From: an uncultured Myxococcales bacterium
GTDB lineage: Bacteria; Myxococcota_A; UBA9042
Reading direction: 5' to 3'
Assembly: GCA_903883645.1 (NCBI GenBank)
Contig: CAISBR010000157.1
Location: 1-40,600, forward strand
DNA: 40,600 nt
Part shown: piece by piece, positions 25,753-34,680 of the stretch
How the letters are laid out: the number at the start of each line of letters is the position of its first letter
Position numbering within the stretch: the first letter of the stretch is position 1
Made by a program: the position numbers and the translations under genes
The notes under the pieces: generated by a model
The model's database searches: none
What the model saw: only the letters and a program-made list of their open reading frames with translations
What the model was told of the DNA's origin: nothing

Positions 25753-26640
25753 GTGCGCAAGGGTAGTGCCGGCTTTACGTTACTGGAAGTATTGGTCGCC
25801 ATGGCCCTTTTGGCTTTTGCGCTCACCATTATTGCCGGTAGCGCGTCGTCGTCGGCGAACTACAGCAAGCGCGTGTACCGCTCGACCGTGGCGGCGCTGC
25901 TGCTGCGCGGAACTCTGCTGGATATCGAAGAAAAGTATCGGAAAGACGGCTTCCCCACCAACGACCTGACCGGCCGCGACTGCGATCTGCCCAAGGCCTA
26001 TGCCAAGCAGTTCAAGTGCCGCTACGACTTGCTGGGCCTGAACTTAGACGAGGGCTCGATCTCGGGCATGACCGAGCAGGCCCAGACGATGCTGACCAAG
26101 GCGCAAGAAACGCTGGCCCAATCGGGCGCTTTGGATAAGTTATCGGGCGATAACAAGGGCGCCGCGCCGATGAACAAGGGCATGGACATGGGCAAGTCGG
26201 CCGAGCAGGCGCAGAACGCCGGCATGGACTTGGGCTCGATCGCCAAGGGTACCGACCTGATGGGGCTGTTGCAGGTGATTTTGCTGTCGGGTCAACAGGG
26301 TATGAACCTGCTGGATCTGTGCGACATCAACATTGCGGTGCTGCAAATGTCGATGGGCCTGGTGATTAGCAACCTGCTGCCGATGGTGCTCAAGCGCGCC
26401 AGCGACCGAACGCGCAAAGTCATCATCCACTTGCAGTGGAAAGATGAGGTGGGCGACAAGCGCAGCCTCGACATGGAGACGTTTACGACTGCGGTGAGCC
26501 AAGAAGAGGCCGAGGCAATCCGCAACATGCAGAAACAAGAGAAGATTCAGAACGCGATGGATCCGACCGGCGCGGGCGGTATGCCTGGGATGCCGCCTGG
26601 TGGTCTGCTGGGCACTTTGGGCGGCGGGGTGAAGCGATGA
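25753..26640 (+). CDS. gspI: T2SS minor pseudopilin GspI with large insertion
   Basis: 295 residues, more than twice the usual 110-130. It starts with GTG directly after the gspH stop. The leader ends G-FTLLEVLVAMALLAFALTI, a pseudopilin signal with Glu5. The helix and first strand (about residues 10-97) and the last strands (about 216-246, RTRKVIIHLQWKDEVGDKRS) fit GspI. Between them lies a roughly 115-residue insertion, partly Met/Gln/Gly-rich (MNKGMDMGKSAEQAQNAGMD) and partly hydrophobic (LMGLLQVILLSGQQGMNLL). A Met/Gly/Pro-rich tail ends the chain. Gene order supports GspI; fold alone cannot tell it from another minor pseudopilin. GspI starts assembly of the I-J-K tip. Confidence 0.82.
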   Translation: MRKGSAGFTLLEVLVAMALLAFALTIIAGSASSSANYSKRVYRSTVAALLLRGTLLDIEEKYRKDGFPTNDLTGRDCDLPKAYAKQFKCRYDLLGLNLDEGSISGMTEQAQTMLTKAQETLAQSGALDKLSGDNKGAAPMNKGMDMGKSAEQAQNAGMDLGSIAKGTDLMGLLQVILLSGQQGMNLLDLCDINIAVLQMSMGLVISNLLPMVLKRASDRTRKVIIHLQWKDEVGDKRSLDMETFTTAVSQEEAEAIRNMQKQEKIQNAMDPTGAGGMPGMPPGGLLGTLGGGVKR

Positions 26641-27578
26641 AAGCGCACGCCCAGAGTGGCTTTACCCTAATCGAAATCTTGGTGGCCGTAGGTCTGCTGG
26701 CGGTTTTGGGCGTGATTTTGGCTACTTCGACGTCGTCGCTGATTGGCGCCATCCGCGAGAACCGCCAGAGCCAAGAGTACTACCACGCCGCGCGCGTGGC
26801 CCTGGGGCGCATGGAGAACGAGATCGCCATGGCCTACCTGAGCAAGCACCAGAGCGACCACAAGTCGACCAAGACGGTGTTTGTGGGTAAGCAAAATGCG
26901 CTTACGTTCTCGACGATTGGCCACCGGCGGATGGTGCGCGAGGCCCGCGAGAGCGACGAGGCGGTGATCGAGTACAAGCTAGAAAAGGACACGAAAACGG
27001 GCGCTTCGATCCTAGTGCGCCGCGAGAAGGCGATCATCGACGACCAGCCGTACAAGGGCGGGCGCAAGCAGATCCTGGCTTGGGGCGTGAAGAAATTAAC
27101 CTTTGCTTACTGGGATATGGATAAAGAGAGCTGGCAGTCGGACTGGAAGGTCGAGATCGACAATGCCAAGGAAGAGGAGATGAAGAAAGCCCAGGCAGCG
27201 GCGGGCGTTACGGCGATGACCGGCAACGCGGCGCTGGGCTCGGCACTGGCGGCCAATGCGGCGGACCAGAAAACGACGCATGGCCCCATGGACTTGTGGC
27301 TGCCGGCGCGAGTCAAGGTGATCATGGTGCTGGCGACCGAAGAGGGCGAGCTGACGTTTGAGACGCAGACGCGCATTCGGCTGCAGCAGCCGCTGAGCTT
27401 GGGGGGTATCTATGTGCCCAAGCCGTATGAGAATTCGCTCAATCCCTACGCGGCCATGCCGGGGCAGACGCCGGGCAGTTTTAGTGTACCGGGTGCGGGC
27501 GGGATGGGCGCGGGGCTGCCGGGTAGCCCAATGGCGCCGCGGCTGATGCCAACCAACAACCCACCAGGGATTCATTAA
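26637..27578 (+). CDS. gspJ: T2SS minor pseudopilin GspJ
   Basis: 313 residues, longer than the usual about 200. It starts ATGA, overlapping the gspI stop by 4 bp. The leader ends SG-FTLIEILVAVGLLAVLGV, with Glu5. The stretch YYHAARVALGRMENEIAMAY after the helix and the strand KKLTFAYWDMDKESWQSDW are typical of GspJ. Insertions include an Ala-rich piece (about 185-210) and a Pro/Gly-rich C-terminus. GspJ is part of the tip complex with GspI and GspK. Confidence 0.88.
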   Translation: MKAHAQSGFTLIEILVAVGLLAVLGVILATSTSSLIGAIRENRQSQEYYHAARVALGRMENEIAMAYLSKHQSDHKSTKTVFVGKQNALTFSTIGHRRMVREARESDEAVIEYKLEKDTKTGASILVRREKAIIDDQPYKGGRKQILAWGVKKLTFAYWDMDKESWQSDWKVEIDNAKEEEMKKAQAAAGVTAMTGNAALGSALAANAADQKTTHGPMDLWLPARVKVIMVLATEEGELTFETQTRIRLQQPLSLGGIYVPKPYENSLNPYAAMPGQTPGSFSVPGAGGMGAGLPGSPMAPRLMPTNNPPGIH

Positions 27579-28855
27579 TGGCTCAGAATCGCAAGCTTAT
27601 GCTGCACGAGCGCGTCGCTGAGGCGGTGCGGGCGGGCTTGCGTGCGACGGGCCAGGGCTCGGCGGGGCCGACGGACCGGCAACGCGGGGTGGCACTGCTG
27701 CTGGCGATGGCGTCGATCGCGATTCTGACCATCTTTTCGCTCGAGTTTACCTATACTTCGCGGGTGGCGGTCAAGACGTCGAGCTATGTAGAGGCCGAGG
27801 TCGAGGCGCACCTGCACGCGCGCGCGGCGGTCGAGCTGGCGGCGATGGTGATCGGTAGCAACGACCTGGTCGAAAAGATGATTTCGCAGTACTCGCAGAT
27901 GCTTGCGGGTAAGAAGCCGAACATCAGCATCGGCGCGTATGCGTGCGAGTTCGTCAATGCCTTTTGCAAGGGCGAGATGACGCTGATGGGCTTGCAACTG
28001 GTCAATCTTGAAGGGCATCCGGCGGTGGGCCTAAAGCGCGGCACCTGTGGCTGCAAGTCGGGCGACGACGACGGGCGGGTCAATATCAACCGCGTCAACG
28101 ACTTGGGGCAGAAGCAGGCGGTATTCGACACGCTGTACAAGCTGCTCGAGCGCAACGAGGGCGTGACGCGGGTGGGCGAGATTGATAAGGATATGGCGCA
28201 GTTGGCGCTGAATGTCATCGACTGGGCCGACAAGGATACCCTCAAGACCGACATTGATCCGGGTAGCAAGAAGCTGGTCGAGGGCTCGGGTGCTGAGGGC
28301 GCGGGCTATGCGCGCAGCAACATGAAGGTCAAGGACGCGCCGTTTGATACCACCGAAGAAGTGCGGCTGGTGCAGGGCATGACCGACAAGATGTGGTGCA
28401 AGCTCAAAGACCAGCTGACGGTGTATAACACTGATAAATTGAACGTGAATACTGCGTCGATCGAGGTCATTAAGGCGCTGATTTGCAAGAATCTGGCAAA
28501 CCCGATGAACGAGACGATTGCGTGCGCGCGCGGCTACCAACAGAGCGCCTTTGTGCCGGTGAATGTGGCGGGGCAGTACATCGAAGTATGCAGAACGCTG
28601 AAGAAAATGCTGTTTTCGCCGCCGTTTGCCAATCCGGGGCGCTTCGTCAGCTTCTTTGATAAGTTGGGCACGGTAGTACCGGCTGACTATGCGAAAGTAT
28701 TGGCGATTAATCAGGGTCGCATGCTCGAAGATATCGGCACGACCGGCAAGATTGTGCGCATCCAGGCCTATGGCACCAGCGGCAAGGTGCAGCGGCGCAT
28801 CACCGCGCTACTCGACACGACGTCGCAGCGGTACGTGTATTGGCGCGAAGACTGA
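27578..28855 (+). CDS. gspK: T2SS minor pseudopilin GspK
   Basis: 425 residues. The start overlaps the gspJ stop by one base (TAATG). The leader is long (about 40 residues, rich in Gly/Arg), and RQRG-VALLLAMASIAILTIF is the pseudopilin site, lacking Glu5 as GspK proteins do. The large alpha domain region (residues about 190-330) holds NVIDWADKDTLKTDIDPGS, a GspK-like calcium-binding segment, and LNVNTASIEVIKAL, the family's conserved helix-hairpin-helix-like motif. GspK caps the pseudopilus tip. Six or more Cys in the periplasmic part could form disulfides. Confidence 0.92.
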   Translation: MAQNRKLMLHERVAEAVRAGLRATGQGSAGPTDRQRGVALLLAMASIAILTIFSLEFTYTSRVAVKTSSYVEAEVEAHLHARAAVELAAMVIGSNDLVEKMISQYSQMLAGKKPNISIGAYACEFVNAFCKGEMTLMGLQLVNLEGHPAVGLKRGTCGCKSGDDDGRVNINRVNDLGQKQAVFDTLYKLLERNEGVTRVGEIDKDMAQLALNVIDWADKDTLKTDIDPGSKKLVEGSGAEGAGYARSNMKVKDAPFDTTEEVRLVQGMTDKMWCKLKDQLTVYNTDKLNVNTASIEVIKALICKNLANPMNETIACARGYQQSAFVPVNVAGQYIEVCRTLKKMLFSPPFANPGRFVSFFDKLGTVVPADYAKVLAINQGRMLEDIGTTGKIVRIQAYGTSGKVQRRITALLDTTSQRYVYWRED

Positions 28856-28873
28856 GCGAAGGGGATAGGGCGA

Positions 28874-30919
28874 ATGGCTCATAGAATCCTAGGTTTAGAT
28901 ATCGGTACGCGGGCGATTCGCCTGGCGATTGCCGACAAGTCGCTGCGGCAGACGACGCTGACGGGCTGGGACGAAGAGGCGGTGGCGCCTGCGGACCCCA
29001 ATGCGGCGGCGCATCATCGGCCCGCGCTGTTTTCGCCCGAGCAAGTGGCGGCGGTGCAGACCCTGCTGCTGCGCAACCAGCGGCCCGACGATGTGGTGGC
29101 GGTGGCGATGCCGGCCACATATGTGATGCACCGCGTGCTGGCGTTTCCGTTTCGCGACGATCAGGCGATTGGCGAAGCGGTGGGTTTTGAACTTGAAAAT
29201 CATATTCCTACGCCCATTGCCGATGTGGTGGTCGACTTTGTGCGCCTGGGCGAAGTAGAGGGGCAAACCGAGGTGCTGGCGCTAGCTGCGCCGCGCAGTA
29301 TCGTAACGAAACATATTGATGCCTATAAAGAAATGGGGATCGAGGCGCGGCGGCTGGGGCTGCAGTCGCTGGCCTACGCGCACCTGGTCCGCAAGCTGCC
29401 CGATGCCAAAGACGGCGTGACGATGCTGGTGGATGTGGGCACGCGTTCGGCCGAAGTGCTGATGTGCCAAAATGGCAAAGCCCAGATGTTGCGCAGCTTT
29501 GCGGTGGGTGGGCAGACGATCGCGGAGGTGTTTGCCAGCTTGGTGCAAAGTGACCTGGAGCCGGCCGACCTGCTGCGCGGCCATGCGGTGCTGCTGCCCG
29601 ACGAGGCGCTAGAAAATGAGCAAGAGCGCGGGCTGGCTTTGGCGAGCCGGCAGGCCCTGCAGCCGCTGCTGCGCGAATTGCGCCTGACTTTGGCGAATTG
29701 GCAGCGGCGCTCGCACAAGAAGCCGGACCGGATTTTGCTGACGGGTTGGCTGGCCGAGCTGGGTGGCGTGCACGAATTGATCGAGCGCAGCCTAGACCTG
29801 CCGGTGCAGTCGATTGCGCTGGGCGACATGCCGGATGTGCGGCTGGCGGGCGCGCACGACCTGGGCGACCGCGGTGCGCTGGCGGTGGCGCTGGCGCTGG
29901 CGGCGGCGGATACCGAGAGCGACGACGACGTCGATTTTCGCCAGGGCGAGCTGGCCTACGAAGGCGACTTTAAGATCCTGCGCCAGCGCTTGCCGCAGCT
30001 GGTGGCGTTTGTCGTGGTGGCGCTGTGTTTGATGGGCATCCGCGCCAGCTTGAACTACCGGGCGCTGGTGATCGAGCAAGAGCAGCAACTTTCGATTCTG
30101 CAAATTCTTTCGAAGCAGGTGACCGGCAAGGCTTCGACCGACTTTGAGACGGTGCGCAAAGAGCTGGCGCGCGAGCCGGCGGTCGATATGGCGGCGCTGT
30201 ATCCCGATATCACTGCCTTTAAGGTGTTAGAAGATGTGTCGGGGATTTTGGACAAGGTGACTGAGCCGCCGGACTTTAAAGCGCCGGGTGGACCCGAAGA
30301 GGAGGCCGCACCGCAGCCGCCCCCAGCCATGCCCATGGCGCCGATGGGGCTGAACCCGCCGCCAGGATTGGCGAATATTCCTGCGCATCGTCTGCCGACT
30401 GTGGACGCGGTGCGGCGACCGCCGCGGGGGCCCGGGCACGGCCGCGCGACGGGTGGGGTGCCGGGCGGTGTGACGGGCGACGATACGGCAAGCCAGGCAG
30501 GCACTTCGCCGGCGCCGGGTGGGATGCCGCCGAGTCCAGCGGCGGAGGCCAAAGGCAAGTCGGAAAGCGGCGAGGGCGCCGAGGGCAAGGGCCGCGACCC
30601 GAACGAACCGTTTACGGGGCACAAAGTCGAGCTGGCGGCGGTGCAGATCGAGCGCGGCCGGGCGACGCTGCGGGGCGATGCCGACACGCAAGACGCAATT
30701 TTGGCGCTGCAGCAGGCGATCGACGCCCATAAGTGCTTTAGCAAGGTCAAGTCGAGCTCGGACCGGATTACTTTTGATCGGCACCGCGACTGGTTCAAAT
30801 TTACACTGGAGTTTGAAGTGGCCTGCCCGGCCGAAGCTGAAAAGGTGACGAAGGGCAAAGGCGACAAGTCGGGCGACGCCGAGAGCGATAAGTCGGACGG
30901 CGAAGGGGACGATAAATGA
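28874..30919 (+). CDS. gspL: T2SS protein GspL, PilM-like
   Basis: 681 residues. The cytoplasmic N-terminal part (1-370) is an actin-like ASKHA domain of the PilM/GspL type: ILGLDIGTRAIRLAIADKSL, VAMPATYVMHRVLAFPF, LVDVGTRSAEVLM, ILLTGWLAELGG. One membrane helix lies at about 373-392. A coiled linker follows (VIEQEQQLSIL), then a Pro/Gly-rich periplasmic spacer (about 475-575), then a ferredoxin-like C-terminal domain with VELAAVQIERGRATLRGD. GspL binds GspE in the cytoplasm and GspM/GspC in the membrane. The gene starts 18 bp after gspK, behind AGGG; the C-terminus is charged (Lys/Asp). Confidence 0.9.
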   Translation: MAHRILGLDIGTRAIRLAIADKSLRQTTLTGWDEEAVAPADPNAAAHHRPALFSPEQVAAVQTLLLRNQRPDDVVAVAMPATYVMHRVLAFPFRDDQAIGEAVGFELENHIPTPIADVVVDFVRLGEVEGQTEVLALAAPRSIVTKHIDAYKEMGIEARRLGLQSLAYAHLVRKLPDAKDGVTMLVDVGTRSAEVLMCQNGKAQMLRSFAVGGQTIAEVFASLVQSDLEPADLLRGHAVLLPDEALENEQERGLALASRQALQPLLRELRLTLANWQRRSHKKPDRILLTGWLAELGGVHELIERSLDLPVQSIALGDMPDVRLAGAHDLGDRGALAVALALAAADTESDDDVDFRQGELAYEGDFKILRQRLPQLVAFVVVALCLMGIRASLNYRALVIEQEQQLSILQILSKQVTGKASTDFETVRKELAREPAVDMAALYPDITAFKVLEDVSGILDKVTEPPDFKAPGGPEEEAAPQPPPAMPMAPMGLNPPPGLANIPAHRLPTVDAVRRPPRGPGHGRATGGVPGGVTGDDTASQAGTSPAPGGMPPSPAAEAKGKSESGEGAEGKGRDPNEPFTGHKVELAAVQIERGRATLRGDADTQDAILALQQAIDAHKCFSKVKSSSDRITFDRHRDWFKFTLEFEVACPAEAEKVTKGKGDKSGDAESDKSDGEGDDK

Positions 30920-31590
30920 CGCTGATGGCGTTGAAATTAGGCAGGATCGGCGCGGCATTTGAGCGCATGAGCGACCGCGAGCGCAAGCTGGTGATGGCCG
31001 GCGTGGCGCTGATGACGATGATTGGGCTGGTGCTGGTGGCGGTGCTGGTGTCGCGGCGCGTCAGTGCGCTCGAAGAAGAAGTGCAGGGCAACGAGGTCGC
31101 GCTTAAGGATATTTCTGGGGCGGCGCCGCGCTACCTGGCTCTGCGCGAAGAAGAAAAGAGCGTAGCGGAGCAGCTAGACCGGGCGGCCAAAGAGCCGCTG
31201 CAGGCCACCGTGCTGGCGATCGCCAAAGAGATCAAGTACCAGGCTAAAGATGCCGACGGCGCCGAAACGGAGACGCGGCTGGCGGATGTGATCAAATTCT
31301 CGAATGCTTCGGATATCTTGGCCGAGTTGACCACCAAGGCGGCCAAGAAGGTGCAAAAGACCAAGACGAAGAAGAAGAAGGGCGCCAAAGAGGTGTTTTT
31401 GTCGACGATCGACGCGGTGTTCCAAAATGTGCCGGATGATGCGGTGCTGCGCTTCTTGTCGAAGCTAGAGACCCACCCCGAGCCGATGTTTGGCCTTACC
31501 GTAGAGATTACGCGCACCGGGCCGACGCGCGATCAGATGCAAGCGACGATCAAGATTGGGCAATTCCGGTACGGACAGCTCGAGGAGTAG
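30916..31590 (+). CDS. gspM: T2SS protein GspM
   Basis: 224 residues; ATGA overlaps the gspL stop by 4 bp. The N-terminal RMSDRERKLVMAGVALMTMIGLVL, with a membrane helix at about 28-50, is the GspM hallmark. A coiled segment and a ferredoxin-like periplasmic domain follow, broken by a Lys-rich insert (about 140-158, KKVQKTKTKKKKGAKEVF). The last strands (VEITRTGPTRDQMQATIKI) fit the fold. GspM pairs with GspL in the assembly platform. Confidence 0.88.
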   Translation: MTLMALKLGRIGAAFERMSDRERKLVMAGVALMTMIGLVLVAVLVSRRVSALEEEVQGNEVALKDISGAAPRYLALREEEKSVAEQLDRAAKEPLQATVLAIAKEIKYQAKDADGAETETRLADVIKFSNASDILAELTTKAAKKVQKTKTKKKKGAKEVFLSTIDAVFQNVPDDAVLRFLSKLETHPEPMFGLTVEITRTGPTRDQMQATIKIGQFRYGQLEE

Positions 31591-31593
31591 CGG

Positions 31594-33156
31594 ATGCAGC
31601 GGTTTTGGCAACACCCGCGGATGATCGCGGCCCTGCAATATGCGGGATATGCCTTGTTTTTTATGGTGATCCTAGTGTTTGCGCTGCCGTGGACCTTTCC
31701 GGTGCGGCAGCTGCGCAGCTTTGTGACCAAGCAGGCGCGGCAGCAGGGTTATCCGATGGATATCGAGGAGATTCGGCTGCGCGGCCTGGGCGGCATCGAG
31801 CTGAACGGCCTGAGCGTGACGCTGCCGGGCAAGCCGGGCGAGCCGGTTGAAGGCGGTGGGCTAGCGCCGGGGCTGCCCGAAGTGGAGCTAAAGATCGACA
31901 AGGTGTCGGCTAAAGTCGCGCTTTTCCCGCTGATTTTTGGCAGAACTTTTGATGTGCGCTTTGACCTTGAAGCCGGTGGCGGCAGCATCAGCGATGGGCG
32001 GGTGGTGCAAAAGGGCGAGGTTTTCGACTTTGAAATCGGGGCGATCGATGGCCTGTCGCTGGCGGCGATGGGGATTGGCAAGCGCGCGCTGGGGCCGCAA
32101 ACCAGTCTGCTGGGCGAGGTGGATGGCAAGCTGAACGGCAAGATGCAGATGCACTACGGCGGCAGTACCGACGACATGACTGGACAGGTGGAGCTAGAGT
32201 TGGCCGATGCCGTGCTGCGCTCGCCCGAGCTGAGTGTGCAAGGTGGCCTGCGGCTTCAGGATCTTGGCGTGGGGACGTTCACGCTGAAGGTCAAGATGAA
32301 CCTGAAGCAGAACATTGCGGCGCTGTCGGCGGTGCGCGGGGCCGATAAGGCGACGGTGCTGCATATCGAGCAGATGCAAGCCGAGGGCGATCAGCTTGAG
32401 CTGGTTACGGAAGAGACGAGCCATATCTTGATTCCGCCTGGCAAAGCGGGCTTTAAGCAGGCGACGCTGCAGCTGCACTTTGCCTTTGCGCTGCCCGACA
32501 AGCCGAGCGCGAAGAAGAAGGGTGACAAGGGCAAAGACGCCGAAAAGACGGACGCCGAGACCGAAGACGACAAGGCGCAAAGTGATCGCATCAAGTGGGC
32601 GTCGCTGCTGTCGCTGGTGGGCAAGAAGCTGCAGCCGTTTGAGCGCGGCGGCTACATTGGCATTGGCTGCACGGGGCCCCTGTCGCGGCCGCAGTGCAAG
32701 CCCGAATTGCCGATGATGAATACGGGCTTGCGTGGTGCGGCGAAGAATGAGGGCGCGCCGGGTGCTGCTCCGGTCGCAGGCTCGCCACCGCCCACGGACC
32801 CAGCTGCGGCTGTGCCGGCAGTGGCCGCGCCGCCTCCCACCTTTCAGCCTGTGGCTGCGCGCCCCGAGCCCACGCCCGCTCCGCCCGCTGGGCCCAGTGC
32901 GGCCGATCAGCCGGTGCAAGCACCGCCGCCTGCGGCACCAGAGCCGGCGCGGGCGAACGATGGCCGTGGTCGTCCGCCGGCCGCCGAAGGGGATCGCCCA
33001 GCCGCGGGTGGTCGTCGCGGCGGTGGCGAAGAGGGCGATAACAATCGAGAAGCGCAAGACAACGCCAACGATAAGCCGAATGACGAGGATCGCCCGCCAC
33101 GCGAGGACCGCGGTGGCGAGCCACCCGCTGAGGGCGGCGGCGAAAATCCGCAATAG
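31594..33156 (+). CDS. gspN: T2SS protein GspN with proline-rich tail
   Basis: 520 residues; starts 3 bp after gspM, with GAGGAG as ribosome site. One N-terminal membrane helix (about residues 15-35) is followed by LRSFVTKQARQQGYPMDIEEIRLRGLGGIELNGLSVTL and repeated beta strands, typical of GspN (AsmA-like fold in the periplasm). A charged Lys/Asp insert lies at about 305-332. From about residue 387 to 520 the chain is low-complexity: first Pro/Ala, then Gly/Arg/Asp/Asn/Glu. This tail has normal codon use for the genome and is not an obvious frameshift. GspN is not essential in many T2SS and its exact role is unclear. Last gene of the operon. Confidence 0.85.
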   Translation: MQRFWQHPRMIAALQYAGYALFFMVILVFALPWTFPVRQLRSFVTKQARQQGYPMDIEEIRLRGLGGIELNGLSVTLPGKPGEPVEGGGLAPGLPEVELKIDKVSAKVALFPLIFGRTFDVRFDLEAGGGSISDGRVVQKGEVFDFEIGAIDGLSLAAMGIGKRALGPQTSLLGEVDGKLNGKMQMHYGGSTDDMTGQVELELADAVLRSPELSVQGGLRLQDLGVGTFTLKVKMNLKQNIAALSAVRGADKATVLHIEQMQAEGDQLELVTEETSHILIPPGKAGFKQATLQLHFAFALPDKPSAKKKGDKGKDAEKTDAETEDDKAQSDRIKWASLLSLVGKKLQPFERGGYIGIGCTGPLSRPQCKPELPMMNTGLRGAAKNEGAPGAAPVAGSPPPTDPAAAVPAVAAPPPTFQPVAARPEPTPAPPAGPSAADQPVQAPPPAAPEPARANDGRGRPPAAEGDRPAAGGRRGGGEEGDNNREAQDNANDKPNDEDRPPREDRGGEPPAEGGGENPQ

Positions 33157-33220
33157 TTGCACCCATACGATGCCAGTTGAGAAAGTGCGCGCGGGCAAGC
33201 AGCGCGGCTTGGGGGAGAGC

Positions 33221-33892
33221 ATGGTCGAGAGGCTGCCGTTCGCGGCGATTGAATTTGCCGCCAATCCGGAGCCGCGGTGCCCGTGTGTGCTGCTGCTCGA
33301 CACCTCGGCGTCGATGGCGGGTGTGCGTATTGCCGAGCTGCAGCGCGGACTTGCGCAGTTTCGCGACGAGCTGCAGGCCGACCCGCTGGCGCGCAAGCGG
33401 GTGGAGGTGGCGATCGTGACGTTTGGCGGCTCGGTGCGGTTGGCCAGCGATTTTACGGTGATCGAGAGCTTTGAGCCACCGCGACTGGTGGCCGACGGTC
33501 TGACGCCGATGGGCGCGGCGGTGCAGACAGGGCTAGAATTGCTGCGCGGGCGCAAGCAGATTTACCGCGACAATGGCCTGGCGTATTACCGGCCGTGGAT
33601 GTTTTTGCTGACGGACGGCGAGCCGAACGACGACTGGCGCGAGGCCGCGACGGCGGTGCAACAGGCCGAAACTGGGCGACAGGTGGCGTTTTTTGCCGTG
33701 GGCGTGGGCGAGGCGAACATGGATGTGCTGGCGCAGATCGCCACGCGCAAGCCGCTGCAGCTGCGCGGGATGATGTTTCGCGAGATGTTTCAGTGGCTGT
33801 CGAATTCGCTGCGGTCGGTGTCGCAGTCGGGTCTGACCGACGAGGTCGCGCTGGCCAACCCCGCCAGCCCCGACGGTTGGGCCAAGGTGTGA
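33221..33892 (+). CDS. TerY-type VWA protein
   Basis: 223 residues from the ATG at 33221, with GGGGGAG just upstream. An in-frame ATG at 33170 is possible, but family members begin at the MVERLPFAAIEFAANPEPRC segment. The VWA domain has the MIDAS motif LLLDTSASM, the conserved Thr in TPMGAAVQTGLELL, and Asp in FLLTDGEPND, so it should bind Mg and a partner protein. No signal peptide: cytoplasmic. The two next genes are a PP2C phosphatase and a kinase, forming the TerY-P triad described by Aravind and colleagues for Ter-type stress systems. It starts 64 bp after gspN and may be read through from the gsp operon. Confidence 0.88.
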   Translation: MVERLPFAAIEFAANPEPRCPCVLLLDTSASMAGVRIAELQRGLAQFRDELQADPLARKRVEVAIVTFGGSVRLASDFTVIESFEPPRLVADGLTPMGAAVQTGLELLRGRKQIYRDNGLAYYRPWMFLLTDGEPNDDWREAATAVQQAETGRQVAFFAVGVGEANMDVLAQIATRKPLQLRGMMFREMFQWLSNSLRSVSQSGLTDEVALANPASPDGWAKV

Positions 33893-34680
33893 TGGCCGAG
33901 AAACAGCTGAATACCCAGGCTTGGCAGGTGCTGGCGGCGGCGGTGGCGGCTCCGCGCAAGCGCCCTGGCCTGGGCGACGATGTGGTGGGGCACAAAGTCG
34001 TGCAGACTGCCGCAGCAATGTGGCTCATCGCGGTGTGTGCCGATGGGGCGGGCTCGGCGCGGCTGGGGCGGCGTGGCGCTGAAGTGGCTGTGCGGCAAGC
34101 GCTTTTGTGGCTACAGACCAAGGTGCAGCGCAAGCGGGCCGGGCAGACGCCGTGGATGGTGAGCGGGCTGCAGCGGTCGGTCGACCGGGCCCTGCAAGCT
34201 GAGGCGCAGCGGCAGAAAACCAGCGTGCGCGAGCTGGCGACGACGCTGGTGTGTGCCGTGGCGGGGCCGACGCGGACGTGGCTGGCGCAGGTGGGCGACG
34301 GCGCGGCGGTGGTGCAAATGGCTGTAAACTCGGCCTGGCTGCTGCCAATTTGGCCAGACCGGGGCGAGCATGTGAACGAGACGCTGTTTGCCGGCGATCC
34401 GCGCTCGCGTTGGCACAGCCAAGAGCTGCCGCCCGTGCAGGCGCTGGCGGTGCTGAGCGATGGCCTGCTGCCGGTGGCGGTGGACCACGCGACGCGTCAG
34501 CCGTTTCAGCCGTTCTTTAGCGGGCTTGCGGGTGAGTTGCGCCGGGGCGAGGCCGCGCAACTGCACGACGCCTTTGTGGAGTTCTTGAGCTCGCCGCGAC
34601 TGGCCGAGCGGACCGACGACGATGTGAGCCTGGTGCTGGCCGTGCGGCGCGCCGAAGCGGGTGGCGATGTACCTGCATGA
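33892..34680 (+). CDS. PP2C-like phosphatase of TerY-P triad
   Basis: 262 residues from the ATG at 33892, which overlaps the preceding stop as TGATG; open frame upstream is antisense-like and not coding. PP2C hallmarks are AVCADGAGSARLGRRGAEVAV (metal-binding Asp), ELATTLVCAV, AQVGDGAAVVQM, ALAVLSDGLLPV and a terminal DDDVSLVLAV. This compact form is the 'PPM2-like' type found with TerY VWA proteins. It should counteract the kinase encoded next, whose start it overlaps. Confidence 0.9.
   Translation: MAEKQLNTQAWQVLAAAVAAPRKRPGLGDDVVGHKVVQTAAAMWLIAVCADGAGSARLGRRGAEVAVRQALLWLQTKVQRKRAGQTPWMVSGLQRSVDRALQAEAQRQKTSVRELATTLVCAVAGPTRTWLAQVGDGAAVVQMAVNSAWLLPIWPDRGEHVNETLFAGDPRSRWHSQELPPVQALAVLSDGLLPVAVDHATRQPFQPFFSGLAGELRRGEAAQLHDAFVEFLSSPRLAERTDDDVSLVLAVRRAEAGGDVPA

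Noticed and set aside
32194..33555. 453-codon minus-strand frame opposite gspN
   Set aside because: Antisense to gspN and the TerY-like gene; hydrophobic/Arg-rich low-information sequence with no motif.
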